Source: Stieleria neptunia
GTDB taxonomy: Bacteria > Planctomycetota > Planctomycetia > Pirellulales > Pirellulaceae
DNA: 64,000 bases
Reading direction: 5' to 3'
NCBI RefSeq assembly: GCF_007754155.1
Contig: NZ_CP037423.1
Span: 4,464,001 to 4,528,000 of the forward strand
The notes under the pieces were generated by a model that searched no databases, was not told the origin of the DNA, and saw only the letters and a program-made list of their open reading frames with translations. The translations under genes were made by a program, and so were the position numbers. Shown here in pieces: positions 26,507-34,663 of this stretch (its first letter is position 1; every line of letters starts with the position of its first letter).

Positions 26507-26586
26507 GGCTCGTATTGGTCTCAACTACGGCAGAAGTAACACCCCGCCCGTTGCCGCTGGCGTGCGGGGTGGTTTTGTCGGTGGCG

Positions 26587-27108
26587 TTACAGCTTTCCAC
26601 CCGTGATGTGAGCCCACGTCGTTCCCTGGATCACCTTGTCTACCGCAGATTCTGATAGTCCTAACGTCCTCGCAATCCTTCGACACCCGTGGCCGGTCTC
26701 CGATCGTTCATGCATGATGTTCTTGACATCGTGCTCTGTCAGAACCGATTGCGGAGCGTCATCTCCTCGGCAGACATAGAACTCGCGGCGTCTCCGCGCG
26801 TCCCTGTTGTTCTTTCCGACCGTAATGGCTTCCAGTTGGCTGGGGTTGCAGCAAGCCCGGTTGTCACACGTGTGACCGATGACGAGGTCTTCACCGGGGG
26901 CACCATGCGTTAGGACATAGGCGACGCGATGGCATGACAGCGTCTGCCTTTGGTGCTTGATTGCGCCATAGCCGTTACGCATCGCGCCTTGCCATTCCCA
27001 ACACTCGTCAGGCCCGCGATTGTCGACACGCTGCCAGAACCGTTTCCTGAGGTTGTCGTTGACTGTGATGTTCAGCCGTCGGTTGATTCCCTTTTCCATC
27101 AAACCCAC
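26587..27108 (-). CDS. HNH endonuclease
   Basis: A 173-residue protein. RFWQRVDNRGPDECWEWQGA opens a classic HNH_3 domain, followed by NGYGAIKHQ, SCHRVAYVLTHG, VIGHTCDNRACCNPSQL (catalytic His and Asn with zinc cysteines) and NNRDARRR. The C-terminal part has a helix-turn-helix (GCRRIARTLGLSESAVDKVI). This is the arrangement of phage homing-type HNH nucleases. It overlaps the excisionase gene by 10 bp. It may be a selfish nuclease or serve in element packaging or mobility; no terminase is nearby. Confidence 0.85.
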   Translation of the reverse strand: MGLMEKGINRRLNITVNDNLRKRFWQRVDNRGPDECWEWQGAMRNGYGAIKHQRQTLSCHRVAYVLTHGAPGEDLVIGHTCDNRACCNPSQLEAITVGKNNRDARRRREFYVCRGDDAPQSVLTEHDVKNIMHERSETGHGCRRIARTLGLSESAVDKVIQGTTWAHITGGKL

Positions 27109-27347
27109 CTCCTGGTCTTCTGGGCTTTGTTGCTTCGCCGCGTTTGCTTCGGCTTATCCGCCACGATGGTGTTGGCTTCGATGTACTCGTCTATCGCAGA
27201 TGCTGGAATGATTACTCGCTGCCGTTTCTTGCCGTTGCCAATGGTGTAGCCCCGCAGCCTTCCGGCTTTCACTTCACGGCGAATTTGTTCACCGCTGCAT
27301 CGTAGGATCTTGGCAGCCTCGCTCGTGGTGTAGTTCGCGTCGATCAC
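27099..27347 (-). CDS. Excisionase-like MerR-family HTH protein
   Basis: An 82-residue protein. TTSEAAKILRCSGEQIRREV, then AGRLRGYTIGNGKKRQRVII form a winged helix-turn-helix of the excisionase (HTH_17) family. A basic tail follows. It probably bends DNA at an attachment site and sets the direction of the nearby tyrosine integrase, or it regulates the operon. It overlaps the next upstream gene by four bases. Confidence 0.7.
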   Translation of the reverse strand: MIDANYTTSEAAKILRCSGEQIRREVKAGRLRGYTIGNGKKRQRVIIPASAIDEYIEANTIVADKPKQTRRSNKAQKTRRWV

Positions 27348-27544
27348 TGTTGCGCCTCCGGGCTTTTGGCTTCACGTTGGCGGCGTCGTTCGAGCACCTT
27401 GTTGGCGGGCTCGATTCCGAGCCCCAGCCGTTCCAATGTCGTGATATGTCGTTGGGCGTCGTCTACGTCGTGCCGACCTAGCGCGGCCAGCAGCAATCCA
27501 AATGCTGCCGCCCGGTCCAGGTCGTCTGATTCATCTTGGGTCAT
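27344..27544 (-). CDS. Small hypothetical protein
   Basis: I choose the ATG at 27544 (MTQDESDDLDRAAAFGLLLA, 66 residues) because GAGG lies nine bases upstream. It has a helical, acidic N-terminus and an Arg/Glu-rich C-terminus (ANKVLERRRQREAK). It overlaps the excisionase-like gene by four bases, which supports translation. No family recognised. Confidence 0.5.
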   Translation of the reverse strand: MTQDESDDLDRAAAFGLLLAALGRHDVDDAQRHITTLERLGLGIEPANKVLERRRQREAKSPEAQQ

Positions 27545-27632
27545 GTGGGTACCTCGCAAGTAACGTTGATGACCCTCCCCAAAATGTGCGTTTGCTGTGC
27601 GTTTTGCTTTTGCCCATTGGCATCGGCGCATG

Positions 27633-27667
27633 AAAAAACCCCGCCGAAACTTCGTGTTTTGCGGGGT
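27633..27667 (-). terminator. Intrinsic terminator, minus strand
   Basis: The stem ACCCCGC / GCGGGGT (27661-27667 and 27638-27644) encloses a 16-base loop and is followed, reading leftwards, by a run of T (27637-27633). It lies after the 216-residue protein gene and before the small-protein/excisionase genes. It probably separates the integrase transcript from the downstream genes. Confidence 0.75.
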
Positions 27668-27704
27668 CTAAAAAACTTCGTCCGATGCACTCGGATTGTG
27701 CGTT

Positions 27705-28355
27705 TCAGTTTCTGCGGCTGTTGATCATTCCAATCTGACGCTTTTCGTCGATGTCCAAATGATCGTTGTCATTGGCTCTCTTCTGGTCGTAGACGGCGTT
27801 ACGACCGTGGTCGATGCGTTTCTTGCATTCATACCACGCCTTGCCGGGCTGGTCCGATCGGTTCACCGTTGATGGGCTTACGCCTACAGCCCGTGCTATC
27901 TCACTGTTGTTGCAGTAGATCTTTGGGTTCTTCGCGTACAGGCTTGCGGCCTGCGTAACCCATTGCAGGTTCTTTGGGGCTCCGACTTTTCGCTTGGCGT
28001 CACCCTCGGGTTTTGACTTCGACCGGGCGAACTCCGCGAACGCGTGCATCCGCTCGGCAGCTTCCCCGTTGATCCGTTTTGACGGTCCTCCATTGTCGGT
28101 GAGCGGACAACGCCCGGCCTCGTCAGCTTCCCTCACGTACTCCCTGTGCCGCGCTTCGTCTGCATCACGGTCCAGGACGCATTGGATGAGGTCAACGCCG
28201 TACACGGCCCTGGGCGGCTTGCTGTGCCGGTAGTCGGGCATCGTCCAGCAGTTCCCCAGTGACTCCAGGTACACGGCGAGGTCATCGGCGTACCTTGCGA
28301 TTGTCTCCCACTGTCGTGGTTTCAATTCAGACTCGTTTGGGACGTCGTAGTTCAT
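27705..28355 (-). CDS. Hypothetical protein with HTH segment, integrase partner
   Basis: A 216-residue hydrophilic protein. It contains LKPRQWETIARYADDLAVYL near the N-terminus and YCNNSEIARAVGVSPSTVNR near residue 150, which fits a helix-turn-helix. The C-terminus is Asp/Arg-rich. Its ATG overlaps the integrase stop (ATGA), so it is coupled to the integrase. It may be a directionality or control factor for integration; no family is recognised. Confidence 0.5.
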   Translation of the reverse strand: MNYDVPNESELKPRQWETIARYADDLAVYLESLGNCWTMPDYRHSKPPRAVYGVDLIQCVLDRDADEARHREYVREADEAGRCPLTDNGGPSKRINGEAAERMHAFAEFARSKSKPEGDAKRKVGAPKNLQWVTQAASLYAKNPKIYCNNSEIARAVGVSPSTVNRSDQPGKAWYECKKRIDHGRNAVYDQKRANDNDHLDIDEKRQIGMINSRRN

Positions 28356-29587
28356 TCGGCGATCCTCCGCAGTCGGCTCTTGATGAGCCCCCAGCTAATC
28401 GCATGCCCGTCATCGATGTTTACTCGCACCCCTTTGTACCGATCGCACCGACTCGAAACGTACCACCTCCGGACGTGAGCGCAGACAGCTTTTATCCGCG
28501 CGGGGTCGATACGTTGGACGTAGACGGCGTCCATGTCTCCAGGCTTGGGCGTGTGTCCCATGATGCGACGCGCGGCTGTTGTATCGCGTGCATCGTCAGC
28601 GATCGTCCGAAACGTCCTCCTGAGCCCGTAGTAGGACAACCCTGGACGATGGATGCCGAGAGCCTTCGTGATTTTGCTGAATGCCTGCGCCACCGGGTTG
28701 GTCTGTTTGTCATCCCGTAGCCACCGGTTCCCGTACTTCGTGATGAAAACAAGGCCGTCGTCTTCGTAATTCTTTGGCTTCGGTCGCTTTTCGATTGCGA
28801 CCTTGAGCGCCTCAATGGTTTCGGGCCACAGCCACGCGTCCCTGTCCTCTCCAGTCTTCTCTCGGATCTGTGACAGCCAACCGCGTTCCCAGTCAATCTC
28901 GTCCTGTCGCAGCTTCGAACAGTCAGCGCCACCAAACCCGCAATTGAGCCCCAACAGGATCATAGCGCGAAGCTGCGGGGACGCCTTCTCGACAATTGCC
29001 CTGCACTGTTCGGCGTCGAACATCAACGCCCCTTTCTTCTTTCTTTCGATCCGCTGTACGCGCTTCGGCACTGAAACGAAATCCGGCCCCATGTTGGGGC
29101 GACCATACCCAGACTTTTCAGCCCAGTTCACCATCGTCTTAACCATCGTGATCTCGCGGTTGATGGTCGACGAACCTTCCCACTTGTACGAGGCTCGAAG
29201 TGACGCGAAGTCGGACGCCCGCAAAGTCTCGTACTTTCGATCTCGCCCTAGGTGACTGGCAAACCGCTTAGCCATTGCGTGATAGTCCGTCAGCGTCCGT
29301 TGCGCTAACGTTCCTGCGTCGACCTTGGCCTGTTGCGAATCCAGGTAGCGGTTGCAGACATCAGCTACCGTCAGCCGTTCGTCATCCGAATCGAACCCCG
29401 CTTTCGCATCCAGGTATTTTCGGAGAGCGGTGTCGTGATCGGCGCCGAAATACCGGATCTTCCCGGCGAGTCGTGCGCAGTATTGACCAGATGCGTGGGG
29501 GGTCAGCGGCGAACCTTTGACCTTGGCCGGTTTCTTGGTCTTCGGCTTCTTAGATGCGGACTTTCCGCGTACACTTTGCGTGGGCAT
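28352..29587 (-). CDS. int: Tyrosine recombinase / integrase
   Basis: A 411-residue integrase. A basic N-terminus is followed by an SAM-like core-binding domain (TVADVCNRYLDSQQ to about residue 160). The catalytic domain has the RII box GLRRTFRTIADDA, AARRIMGHT (the GH box) and the nucleophile region MDAVYVQRI. The RI box reads GLNCGFGGADCSKL, with Gly where most integrases have Arg, and the RII box has Tyr where His is usual. I recall similar replacements in other planctomycete integrases. It lies 142 bp from the tRNA-Arg gene and points away from it, as expected for an element inserted at this locus. Confidence 0.85.
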   Translation of the reverse strand: MPTQSVRGKSASKKPKTKKPAKVKGSPLTPHASGQYCARLAGKIRYFGADHDTALRKYLDAKAGFDSDDERLTVADVCNRYLDSQQAKVDAGTLAQRTLTDYHAMAKRFASHLGRDRKYETLRASDFASLRASYKWEGSSTINREITMVKTMVNWAEKSGYGRPNMGPDFVSVPKRVQRIERKKKGALMFDAEQCRAIVEKASPQLRAMILLGLNCGFGGADCSKLRQDEIDWERGWLSQIREKTGEDRDAWLWPETIEALKVAIEKRPKPKNYEDDGLVFITKYGNRWLRDDKQTNPVAQAFSKITKALGIHRPGLSYYGLRRTFRTIADDARDTTAARRIMGHTPKPGDMDAVYVQRIDPARIKAVCAHVRRWYVSSRCDRYKGVRVNIDDGHAISWGLIKSRLRRIAE

Positions 29588-29619
29588 TCACTTCTCCCTT
29601 TAGCTTGGAGTGGATGTTC

Positions 29620-29650
29620 GGTCATGCGGTGTTACGAGCACCGCATGACC
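29620..29650. repeat. Perfect 12-bp inverted repeat between integrase and tRNA
   Basis: GGTCATGCGGTG and CACCGCATGACC are separated by seven bases. It is 33 bp upstream of the integrase start and about 80 bp from the tRNA. It could be an arm-type binding site for the recombinase, an operator for the integrase promoter, or a terminator. There is no T-run. Confidence 0.65.
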
Positions 29651-29729
29651 ACCTTTCAGCCCCCTTGTTGTAAACTCTGTTGTAGTGCAAAACTAGGGGG
29701 CTTCAGAAAACCCCGTAAATTGCGGTCTC

Positions 29730-29803
29730 GCGCCCATAGCTCAGCTGGATAGAGCATCGGACTTCTAATCCGACGGTCGGAGGTTCGAATCCTCCTGGGC
29801 GTG
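29730..29803 (+). tRNA. tRNA-Arg, anticodon UCU
   Basis: A full cloverleaf folds. The acceptor stem is GCGCCCA / TGGGCGT with a G-U end pair, the D-arm is GCTCAGCTGGATAGAGC, the anticodon stem TCGGA/TCCGA closes the loop CTTCTAA (anticodon UCU), and the T-arm is CGGAGGTTCGAATCCTCCT. No CCA is encoded. It decodes AGA. It bounds the integrated element on its right side; the 5' end faces the integrase. Confidence 0.95.
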
Positions 29804-29838
29804 CTGCTTTGGCGGGGAGGTTGGGGGCAAAAAATGGA

Positions 29839-29909
29839 GTGGTCAAAAGATGAAGAAGTTGGCCGCGATCCGACGCTCCTTCTTACTTACGCATTGATTT
29901 TTTGACCAC
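29839..29909. repeat. Imperfect hairpin downstream of tRNA-Arg
   Basis: GTGGTCAAAA and TTTTGACCAC (10 bp) close a 51-base interior that itself contains GAAG/CTTC pairs; outside lie GGGGCAAAAAATG and CCTGCCC. The module style recalls the larger hairpin elements that begin about 35 bp later. It could terminate the tRNA transcript. Confidence 0.55.
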
Positions 29910-29944
29910 CTGCCCGATTCCTTGATCCGGGATTACGGATCATA

Positions 29945-30262
29945 GGTGACACCATTCATCAGTACCCTTTCCCCTATCGAGATGGCAGAAAAATGGGGGG
30001 CAGAAAAATGAATGGGGATGCGGGCAGAAAGGGAGACAGGAAAATGGGGGACAAGAAAATGGGGCGTGGAGAGATCTGGGCGTCGGGAAGTTGGGCGGCG
30101 TCTGCGTGTGACTGATTCGGCCGATTGGAAACTGCTGCGGGCGATCCATCTTCTTGTCACCCATTTTCTTGCCGTTCCGTCTTCCGGCGATTCCATTTTT
30201 CTGCCCGCGATTTTTCTGCCATCCCAATCCGTTGCACTTGCGATTGGGTGGCACTATTTATC
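29945..30262. repeat. Hairpin element, copy 1
   Basis: The core 29981-30223 has inverted arms: GATGGCAGAAAAAT at the left end and its complement ATTTTTCTGCCATC at the right, with 29 of 30 end bases pairing in the best copies. Each arm carries a series of about 15-base modules of the form GRCARRAAAATGGG. The centre (about 85 bp) is conserved between copies and not palindromic. Flanking the core are direct copies of GGTGRCACCATTCATC (29945-29960) and a relative (30247-30262). No transposase is encoded. Confidence 0.85.
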
Positions 30263-30283
30263 AACCGTTATCCAAACAAGAAC

Positions 30284-30658
30284 ATGCTCGTAACGCCGAC
30301 CACGGAAACCGCTCCCGATGGCAGAAAGCTTGGTCTCACCATTGGACGGAACTACGAGGTTCTTGGCATTGAAGCCGACTATTATCGATTGCTCACTGAC
30401 GAGTCACATCCGTGCGCATCAAACGACCCCTGTCTCTTTGAGCCGGAATGTTTTCGGATCGTCGACGACAAGCGACCCATCTTCTGGATCACCAAATTGG
30501 GTGAGGGCGGCGAAGAGTATGCCTATCCGGCGCAATGGGAGCGAATTGGTTTCTTCGAGGACTATCATGATCGGATTGAATCGGTGCGCCAGCAGTTTTG
30601 GGCTGACCTCCGAGCACTCTATCCATGGACAGCCAATGATCGAGCGATCACTGGATAA
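30284..30658 (+). CDS. Small hypothetical protein, cassette-like
   Basis: A 124-residue protein starting MLVTPTTETAPDG. It contains IGRNYEVLGIEADYYRLLTD, CLFEPECFRIVD and QWERIGFFEDYHDRIESVR, a family I recall as frequent small genes in Rhodopirellula and relatives (YEVLGIEAD...GFFEDY). GTTATCC (30267-30273) lies just before the start and its complement GGATAAC (30653-30659) overlaps the stop codon, as in integron-type cassettes. A full attC fold was not traced. It lies between hairpin copies 1 and 2. Function unknown. Confidence 0.7.
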   Translation: MLVTPTTETAPDGRKLGLTIGRNYEVLGIEADYYRLLTDESHPCASNDPCLFEPECFRIVDDKRPIFWITKLGEGGEEYAYPAQWERIGFFEDYHDRIESVRQQFWADLRALYPWTANDRAITG

Positions 30659-30777
30659 CGAATAAGAATTTGAAATCGCGTGGAGCGATTTGGTGCTGCC
30701 CACCAAACCTGCACGGCAACGAATGCCAACACCCCCGCTAGCAACCCAGCAACTGGGGGTATCGGTTACGGATAGCC

Positions 30778-31089
30778 GATGGCACCATTCATCAGATGCT
30801 ATTTCCTATCGAGATGGCAGAAAAATAGGGGGCAGAAAAATGGCTGGGCTGTAGGAAGGAAGACAAGAAAATGGGTGACAAGAAAATACGGCGTGGAGAG
30901 ATCGGGACGTCGGGAAGCTGAGTGGCGTCTGCGTGTGACTGATTCGGCCGATTGGAAACTGCTGCGGGCGATCCATCTTCTTGTCACCCATTTTCTTGCC
31001 GTTCCGTCTTCCGGCGATTCCATTTTTCTGCCCGCCATTTTTCTGCCATCCCAATCCGTTGCACTTGCGATTGGGTGGCACCATTCATC
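30778..31089. repeat. Hairpin element, copy 2
   Basis: The core is 30813-31050, with flanking GATGGCACCATTCATC at 30778 and GGTGGCACCATTCATC at 31074. The right half is identical to copy 1 over more than 100 bases. Same orientation as copy 1. A small C-rich hairpin (ACCCCC...GGGGGT) precedes it at about 30730; the same feature precedes copy 4. Confidence 0.85.
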
Positions 31090-31431
31090 CTGTCATTGCG
31101 TAAGCTGCAGAGTCTTTGGACGCCAAGTTGTTGCAACTGCTGCCAACCGTGATCGTATCAATTGAGACGGTTGATTCGGCCCCGACAGATGATTGGCCCG
31201 AAGCAATGATTCGACAAAAACTTGCTGTCCGGGGTCGTCCGAATGGATCGGCGGATTGGATTCACCCTGTTTGCCGAGGTGTAGGGAGGGATCAATCTGC
31301 AGTGCTTCTGAATGTCCGTTTTCCCCACATCGTGGCAAGCTCACGGTCCGATCATCATGCCCTAGATGAGTAGCATTCGCTTGGAAGCGTGGCTGCCGTC
31401 AATCCCTTTACCTCCCCAAAGGATTTCACGG
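31090..31431. other. Gap with no supported gene
   Basis: Short frames on both strands (about 83-85 codons) overlap one another and neither has a motif or a convincing start. It lies between hairpin copy 2 and the lipoprotein gene. Confidence 0.35.
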
Positions 31432-31788
31432 ATGAATCATTCCCTGTGTTTTGTCGTTGCCGGATTTTTGCTCAGTTCACAAGTGGGATGTCTACACCGC
31501 AGCACGCGGAATAGGTCGGCACACACCCACTGCCATTGCGTGAGTCACAATCACGCGGACCAACATCGATTTGCAAGTAATCGAATTCCCCGCTTGCCAA
31601 CTCCCCCGCCGCCAAACGATGCGGCCGTCGATCACGAACACCCAGTGGAGGTCAAAGTCCGCACGTTCGATTCCATTCTGGTGCCAATGGACGGCAGCAC
31701 TCGGATCGCGGAACTCCAATCGGATCCTGTGACGCAGGGCCGCTCTGACGATCAGCCGATGTTCAACGCGCCGACGAACACCCGTTAG
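31432..31788 (+). CDS. Small His/Pro-rich lipoprotein
   Basis: I start it at the ATG at 31432 (118 residues), which has AAAGGATTT upstream. MNHSLCFVVAGFLLSSQVGC is a lipoprotein signal with the lipidated Cys at about residue 20. The mature part is rich in His near the start (HTHCHCVSHNHADQH) and in Pro, and has a short ordered C-terminal region. The His cluster could bind metal. No family recognised; membrane-anchored. Confidence 0.55.
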   Translation: MNHSLCFVVAGFLLSSQVGCLHRSTRNRSAHTHCHCVSHNHADQHRFASNRIPRLPTPPPPNDAAVDHEHPVEVKVRTFDSILVPMDGSTRIAELQSDPVTQGRSDDQPMFNAPTNTR

Positions 31789-32085
31789 CACCCATGCATC
31801 AGATGCTTTCCCCTACCGAGATGGCAGAAAAATGGGGGGCAGAAAGATGCGTGGGCTGCAGGCAAAAAGGGAGACAGGAAAATGGCTGACAAGAAAATTG
31901 GGCATGGAGAGATCTGGATGTCGGGCAGCTGATCGGCGTCGGCGTGCGACTGAGTCGACCGGTTGGAAACTGCTGCGGTCGATCCATTTTCTTGTCACGT
32001 TTTTCCATCCGTTCCATCGCCCGACGATTCCATTTTTCTGCCCTCCCAATCAGTCGCACTTGCGATTTGGGTGGCACCATTCATC
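31788..32085. repeat. Hairpin element, copy 3
   Basis: The core is about 31820-32046. It is more diverged, and the right arm lacks one module, so it ends CTGCCCTCCC instead of CTGCCATC. The 3' flank GGTGGCACCATTCATC (32070-32085) is intact. Same orientation as the others. Confidence 0.8.
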
Positions 32086-32119
32086 TTTGCTGGAGCGTGC
32101 AACGCACCGAAAGATGGTA

Positions 32120-33388
32120 CTACTCGAACGACCACAACGCTAAACTCTCCTGATCCTTGATCAGGAGACCGTTTTTCAACAGTACGGGCGGTGCCCAGGT
32201 GGGGCTATCGGCGACCTGATAGCTGGCGACTTCTTCAAGGTCCCTCTCGGTGGCCTTGATTACCCGCAATTGCCCATTGTTCAGCAAGGCTACCACGTGG
32301 TCCGGAATCGACAGAAACGCCACGTTTTCTCCCGTTCGGCCCGCCCCCTGCCACAGCACTTCACCGGTCGCGGTGTCCAGGCAGAACAGCTGCCCCTTCT
32401 TGTAGTGCGAGAACCCAAACAACAGGTTTCCGTTGATCACCGCGGTGCTCATATCCAAAGCGACGTCCTTCTGGAACCAATGCTCCTTCACCGACCACTT
32501 GCCGTCGTTGATCTCTGGTTCCAGACCATAGATGCCTCGATTTTCGCCGCCCAAAAGAATCCGCCCGTTGTGGAACGAAGGCGTCGGCATGTTTTGGTTG
32601 CTGGTGTATTGCGGAAGGGGGAACTCCCACAGTGCCACTCCCGATTCAATGGCCACACCAACGAGGGCACGATGGTTCCAGTCAACGATCTGGCGGACAC
32701 CATGAATCTCGACAACCAACGGCGACGAATAAGAAGCTCCATCGTTGCCCTGACTCCAGATTTCGTCGCCCGTCTTCACGTCCAACGCGATCAATGCTCC
32801 TTCGTCGTCATTGCCAACGTGAGCGACCACGCGGTCACCGTCAACAATCGGCGATGTGGAGGCGCCCCAGTTGGGATGATTCTGCGGAAAGCGTTTCCGA
32901 TAGTCGCGGCGCCACAGCAGATCCCCCGACTCCGCGTCCCAGGCAGAAACCTCACCAAGGCTGCTTATGGTAAAGACTCGACCGTCGGCGATGACGGGCG
33001 AAGACTTCGGACCATTCCCATGCCGCTCACCGCCCGACGAGGCTTTGAAGGGAACCACGTGAGTCTGCTTCCAAATCTCCTTTCCCGTAGCCAGATCCAA
33101 ACACCGCAACACTTCGTCATTTCCCTGGCGAGCGTGCTGATAGACGCGATCATCAGCCACCAGTGGAGACCCGTATCCCGTGCCCACATCCACCTGCCAC
33201 ACCTTGTTGAGCGATTTCGGCCACTCGGCGGGCGGTTGAAAATGATTGACCCAGCCGTCACGTTGCGGGCCGAGAAAGCCGGGCCAATTCGCGTCGCTGG
33301 CCGCCAGGAACGAACCGTTTAGCATCGATGAACCGAGCGCCCATCCCAAAGTAACCAGGAATAGCGTGGTGTGGTGAGTCGTTTTCAC
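32120..33388 (-). CDS. PQQ-like beta-propeller secreted protein (BamB-type repeats)
   Basis: A 422-residue protein with an N-terminal signal peptide (LFLVTLGWALGSSMLNG). Then comes WPGFLGPQRDGW, the usual opening of planctomycete PQQ-repeat proteins, and about seven blade motifs of the form A-x-x-x-G-x-x-x-W (CLDLATGKEIWKQ, AWDAESGDLLWRR, ALDVKTGDEIWSQ, CLDTATGEVLWQG). These build an eight-bladed-type propeller used as an interaction scaffold or quinoprotein fold. I see no evidence for bound PQQ. Exported to periplasm or cell surface. It is flanked by hairpin elements on both sides. Confidence 0.85.
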   Translation of the reverse strand: MKTTHHTTLFLVTLGWALGSSMLNGSFLAASDANWPGFLGPQRDGWVNHFQPPAEWPKSLNKVWQVDVGTGYGSPLVADDRVYQHARQGNDEVLRCLDLATGKEIWKQTHVVPFKASSGGERHGNGPKSSPVIADGRVFTISSLGEVSAWDAESGDLLWRRDYRKRFPQNHPNWGASTSPIVDGDRVVAHVGNDDEGALIALDVKTGDEIWSQGNDGASYSSPLVVEIHGVRQIVDWNHRALVGVAIESGVALWEFPLPQYTSNQNMPTPSFHNGRILLGGENRGIYGLEPEINDGKWSVKEHWFQKDVALDMSTAVINGNLLFGFSHYKKGQLFCLDTATGEVLWQGAGRTGENVAFLSIPDHVVALLNNGQLRVIKATERDLEEVASYQVADSPTWAPPVLLKNGLLIKDQESLALWSFE

Positions 33389-33531
33389 GTTCGTTTCCTA
33401 AGATTTGGAACAGCGGAGATGTTGTTGATCCTTTCGTCACAGCGTTTTCACCCAATGGCCAAGCGGGCTCAGAGACCGCCAAATCCCCTGCTAACCAACC
33501 AGTCAACGGGGAGCATCGGTTACAGTTGGTC

Positions 33532-33845
33532 GGTGGCACGATTTATCAGATGTTTTCCCCCTACCGAGATGGCAGAAATATGGGGGGCAGAAAAATGGGT
33601 GGGCTGTAGGAAGGAAGACAAGAAAATGGGTGACAAGAAAATACGGCATGGAGAGATCGGGGCGTCGGGACGCTGAGACGCGTCCGCGTGGGGATGATTC
33701 GGCCGATTGGAAACTGCTACGGGCGAACCATTTTCTTGTCACCCATTTTCTTGCCGTTCCGCCTGCCGGCGATTCCATTTTTCTGCCCGCCATTTTTCTG
33801 CCATCCCAACCAGTCGCACTTGCGATTTCGGTGGCACGTTTCATC
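33532..33845. repeat. Hairpin element, copy 4
   Basis: The core is 33568-33805, flanked by GGTGGCACGATTTATC and GGTGGCACGTTTCATC. Its right half is nearly the same as copy 5. Same orientation. Confidence 0.85.
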
Positions 33846-33903
33846 ATTGGAAGACTCACGGACAAACGCGAACTGTACACCCCTTCGAGTCACGGAGATT
33901 ACA

Positions 33904-34353
33904 TTGGCCGCCGAACCGCCTGATCTGAATCCGTACGCTCCACCTTCGACGGTTTCTGACACGCCCCTGATCGACGCGGCTCCGATTCAAGCCCCTTGGC
34001 TGCGTCGATTCATTGCCGTGCAAGCAATCGTGATTGTTGCATCACTCGCCGTCGAGGCGTACGAGCACGAATCGATTGTCGGTTCCGGCCCGATCTTCTC
34101 GCTCGTTGGGCTGATCATCGCCATGCTTGCTTTTCGAAATCGCGATCACGCCTCAATGATATTTGGCGGTTCCGCAATCGCATTCGCATCGCTCATCGTG
34201 TTCCTGATCAATTACAACTCGTGGGGACCTCCGCAAGGGGATCGTCCGATCACCATCCTGTCGTTCATTTACGCCGCGTTTGCGTTGCCCTATTCGGCCT
34301 GGTTTGTGTCGACGCGATCTAAAGCGGCGGTGAACCACTCATCCTTTCATTAG
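33904..34353 (+). CDS. Small membrane protein with NPYAPP motif
   Basis: I start it at a TTG at 33904 because GGAG lies six bases upstream and the longer frame upstream is the hairpin element. The 149-residue protein begins AAEPPDLNPYAPPSTV, the NPYAPP motif of many small planctomycete membrane proteins. Four hydrophobic stretches follow (FIAVQAIVIVASLAV, PIFSLVGLIIAMLAF, MIFGGSAIAFASLIVFL, ILSFIYAAFALPYSAW). It is an inner-membrane protein of unknown role. Confidence 0.65.
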   Translation: MAAEPPDLNPYAPPSTVSDTPLIDAAPIQAPWLRRFIAVQAIVIVASLAVEAYEHESIVGSGPIFSLVGLIIAMLAFRNRDHASMIFGGSAIAFASLIVFLINYNSWGPPQGDRPITILSFIYAAFALPYSAWFVSTRSKAAVNHSSFH

Positions 34354-34626
34354 CACCCGGTTCGCTACCGAGATGGCAGAAAAATGGGGGGCAGAAAAAT
34401 GGCTGGGCTGTAGGAAGGAAGACAAGAAAATGGGTGACAAGAAAATCGGGCATGGAGAGATCGGGACGTCGGGACGCGTCCGCGTGGGGCTGAGTCGGCC
34501 GATTGGAAACTGCTACGGGCGAACCATTTTCTTGCCGTTCCGCCTGCCGGCTATTTCATTTTTCTGCCCGCCATTTTTCTGCCATCCCAACCAGTCGCAC
34601 TTGCGATTTCGGTGGCACCTTTCATC
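34335..34626. repeat. Hairpin element, copy 5
   Basis: The core is 34372-34586. It has a short deletion in the centre and another in the right arm (one 15-base module fewer). The 3' flank GGTGGCACCTTTCATC is 34611-34626. Its left boundary overlaps the end of the preceding gene. Confidence 0.8.
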
Positions 34627-34663
34627 CATTCGAACACGGGTTCGGTGATCGGTACTCTAAAGG

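Noticed and set aside
31116..31373. 85-codon plus-strand frame between hairpin copies
   Set aside because: A minus-strand frame of equal length overlaps it and neither shows conserved features.
32270..33322. 350-codon plus-strand frame
   Set aside because: Antisense to the PQQ-repeat protein; no motifs.
29981..34586. Reading the repeated modules as a CRISPR array
   Set aside because: Copies are about 240 bp, palindromic, and separated by genes 0.3-1.5 kb long rather than short unique spacers; no cas genes are present.
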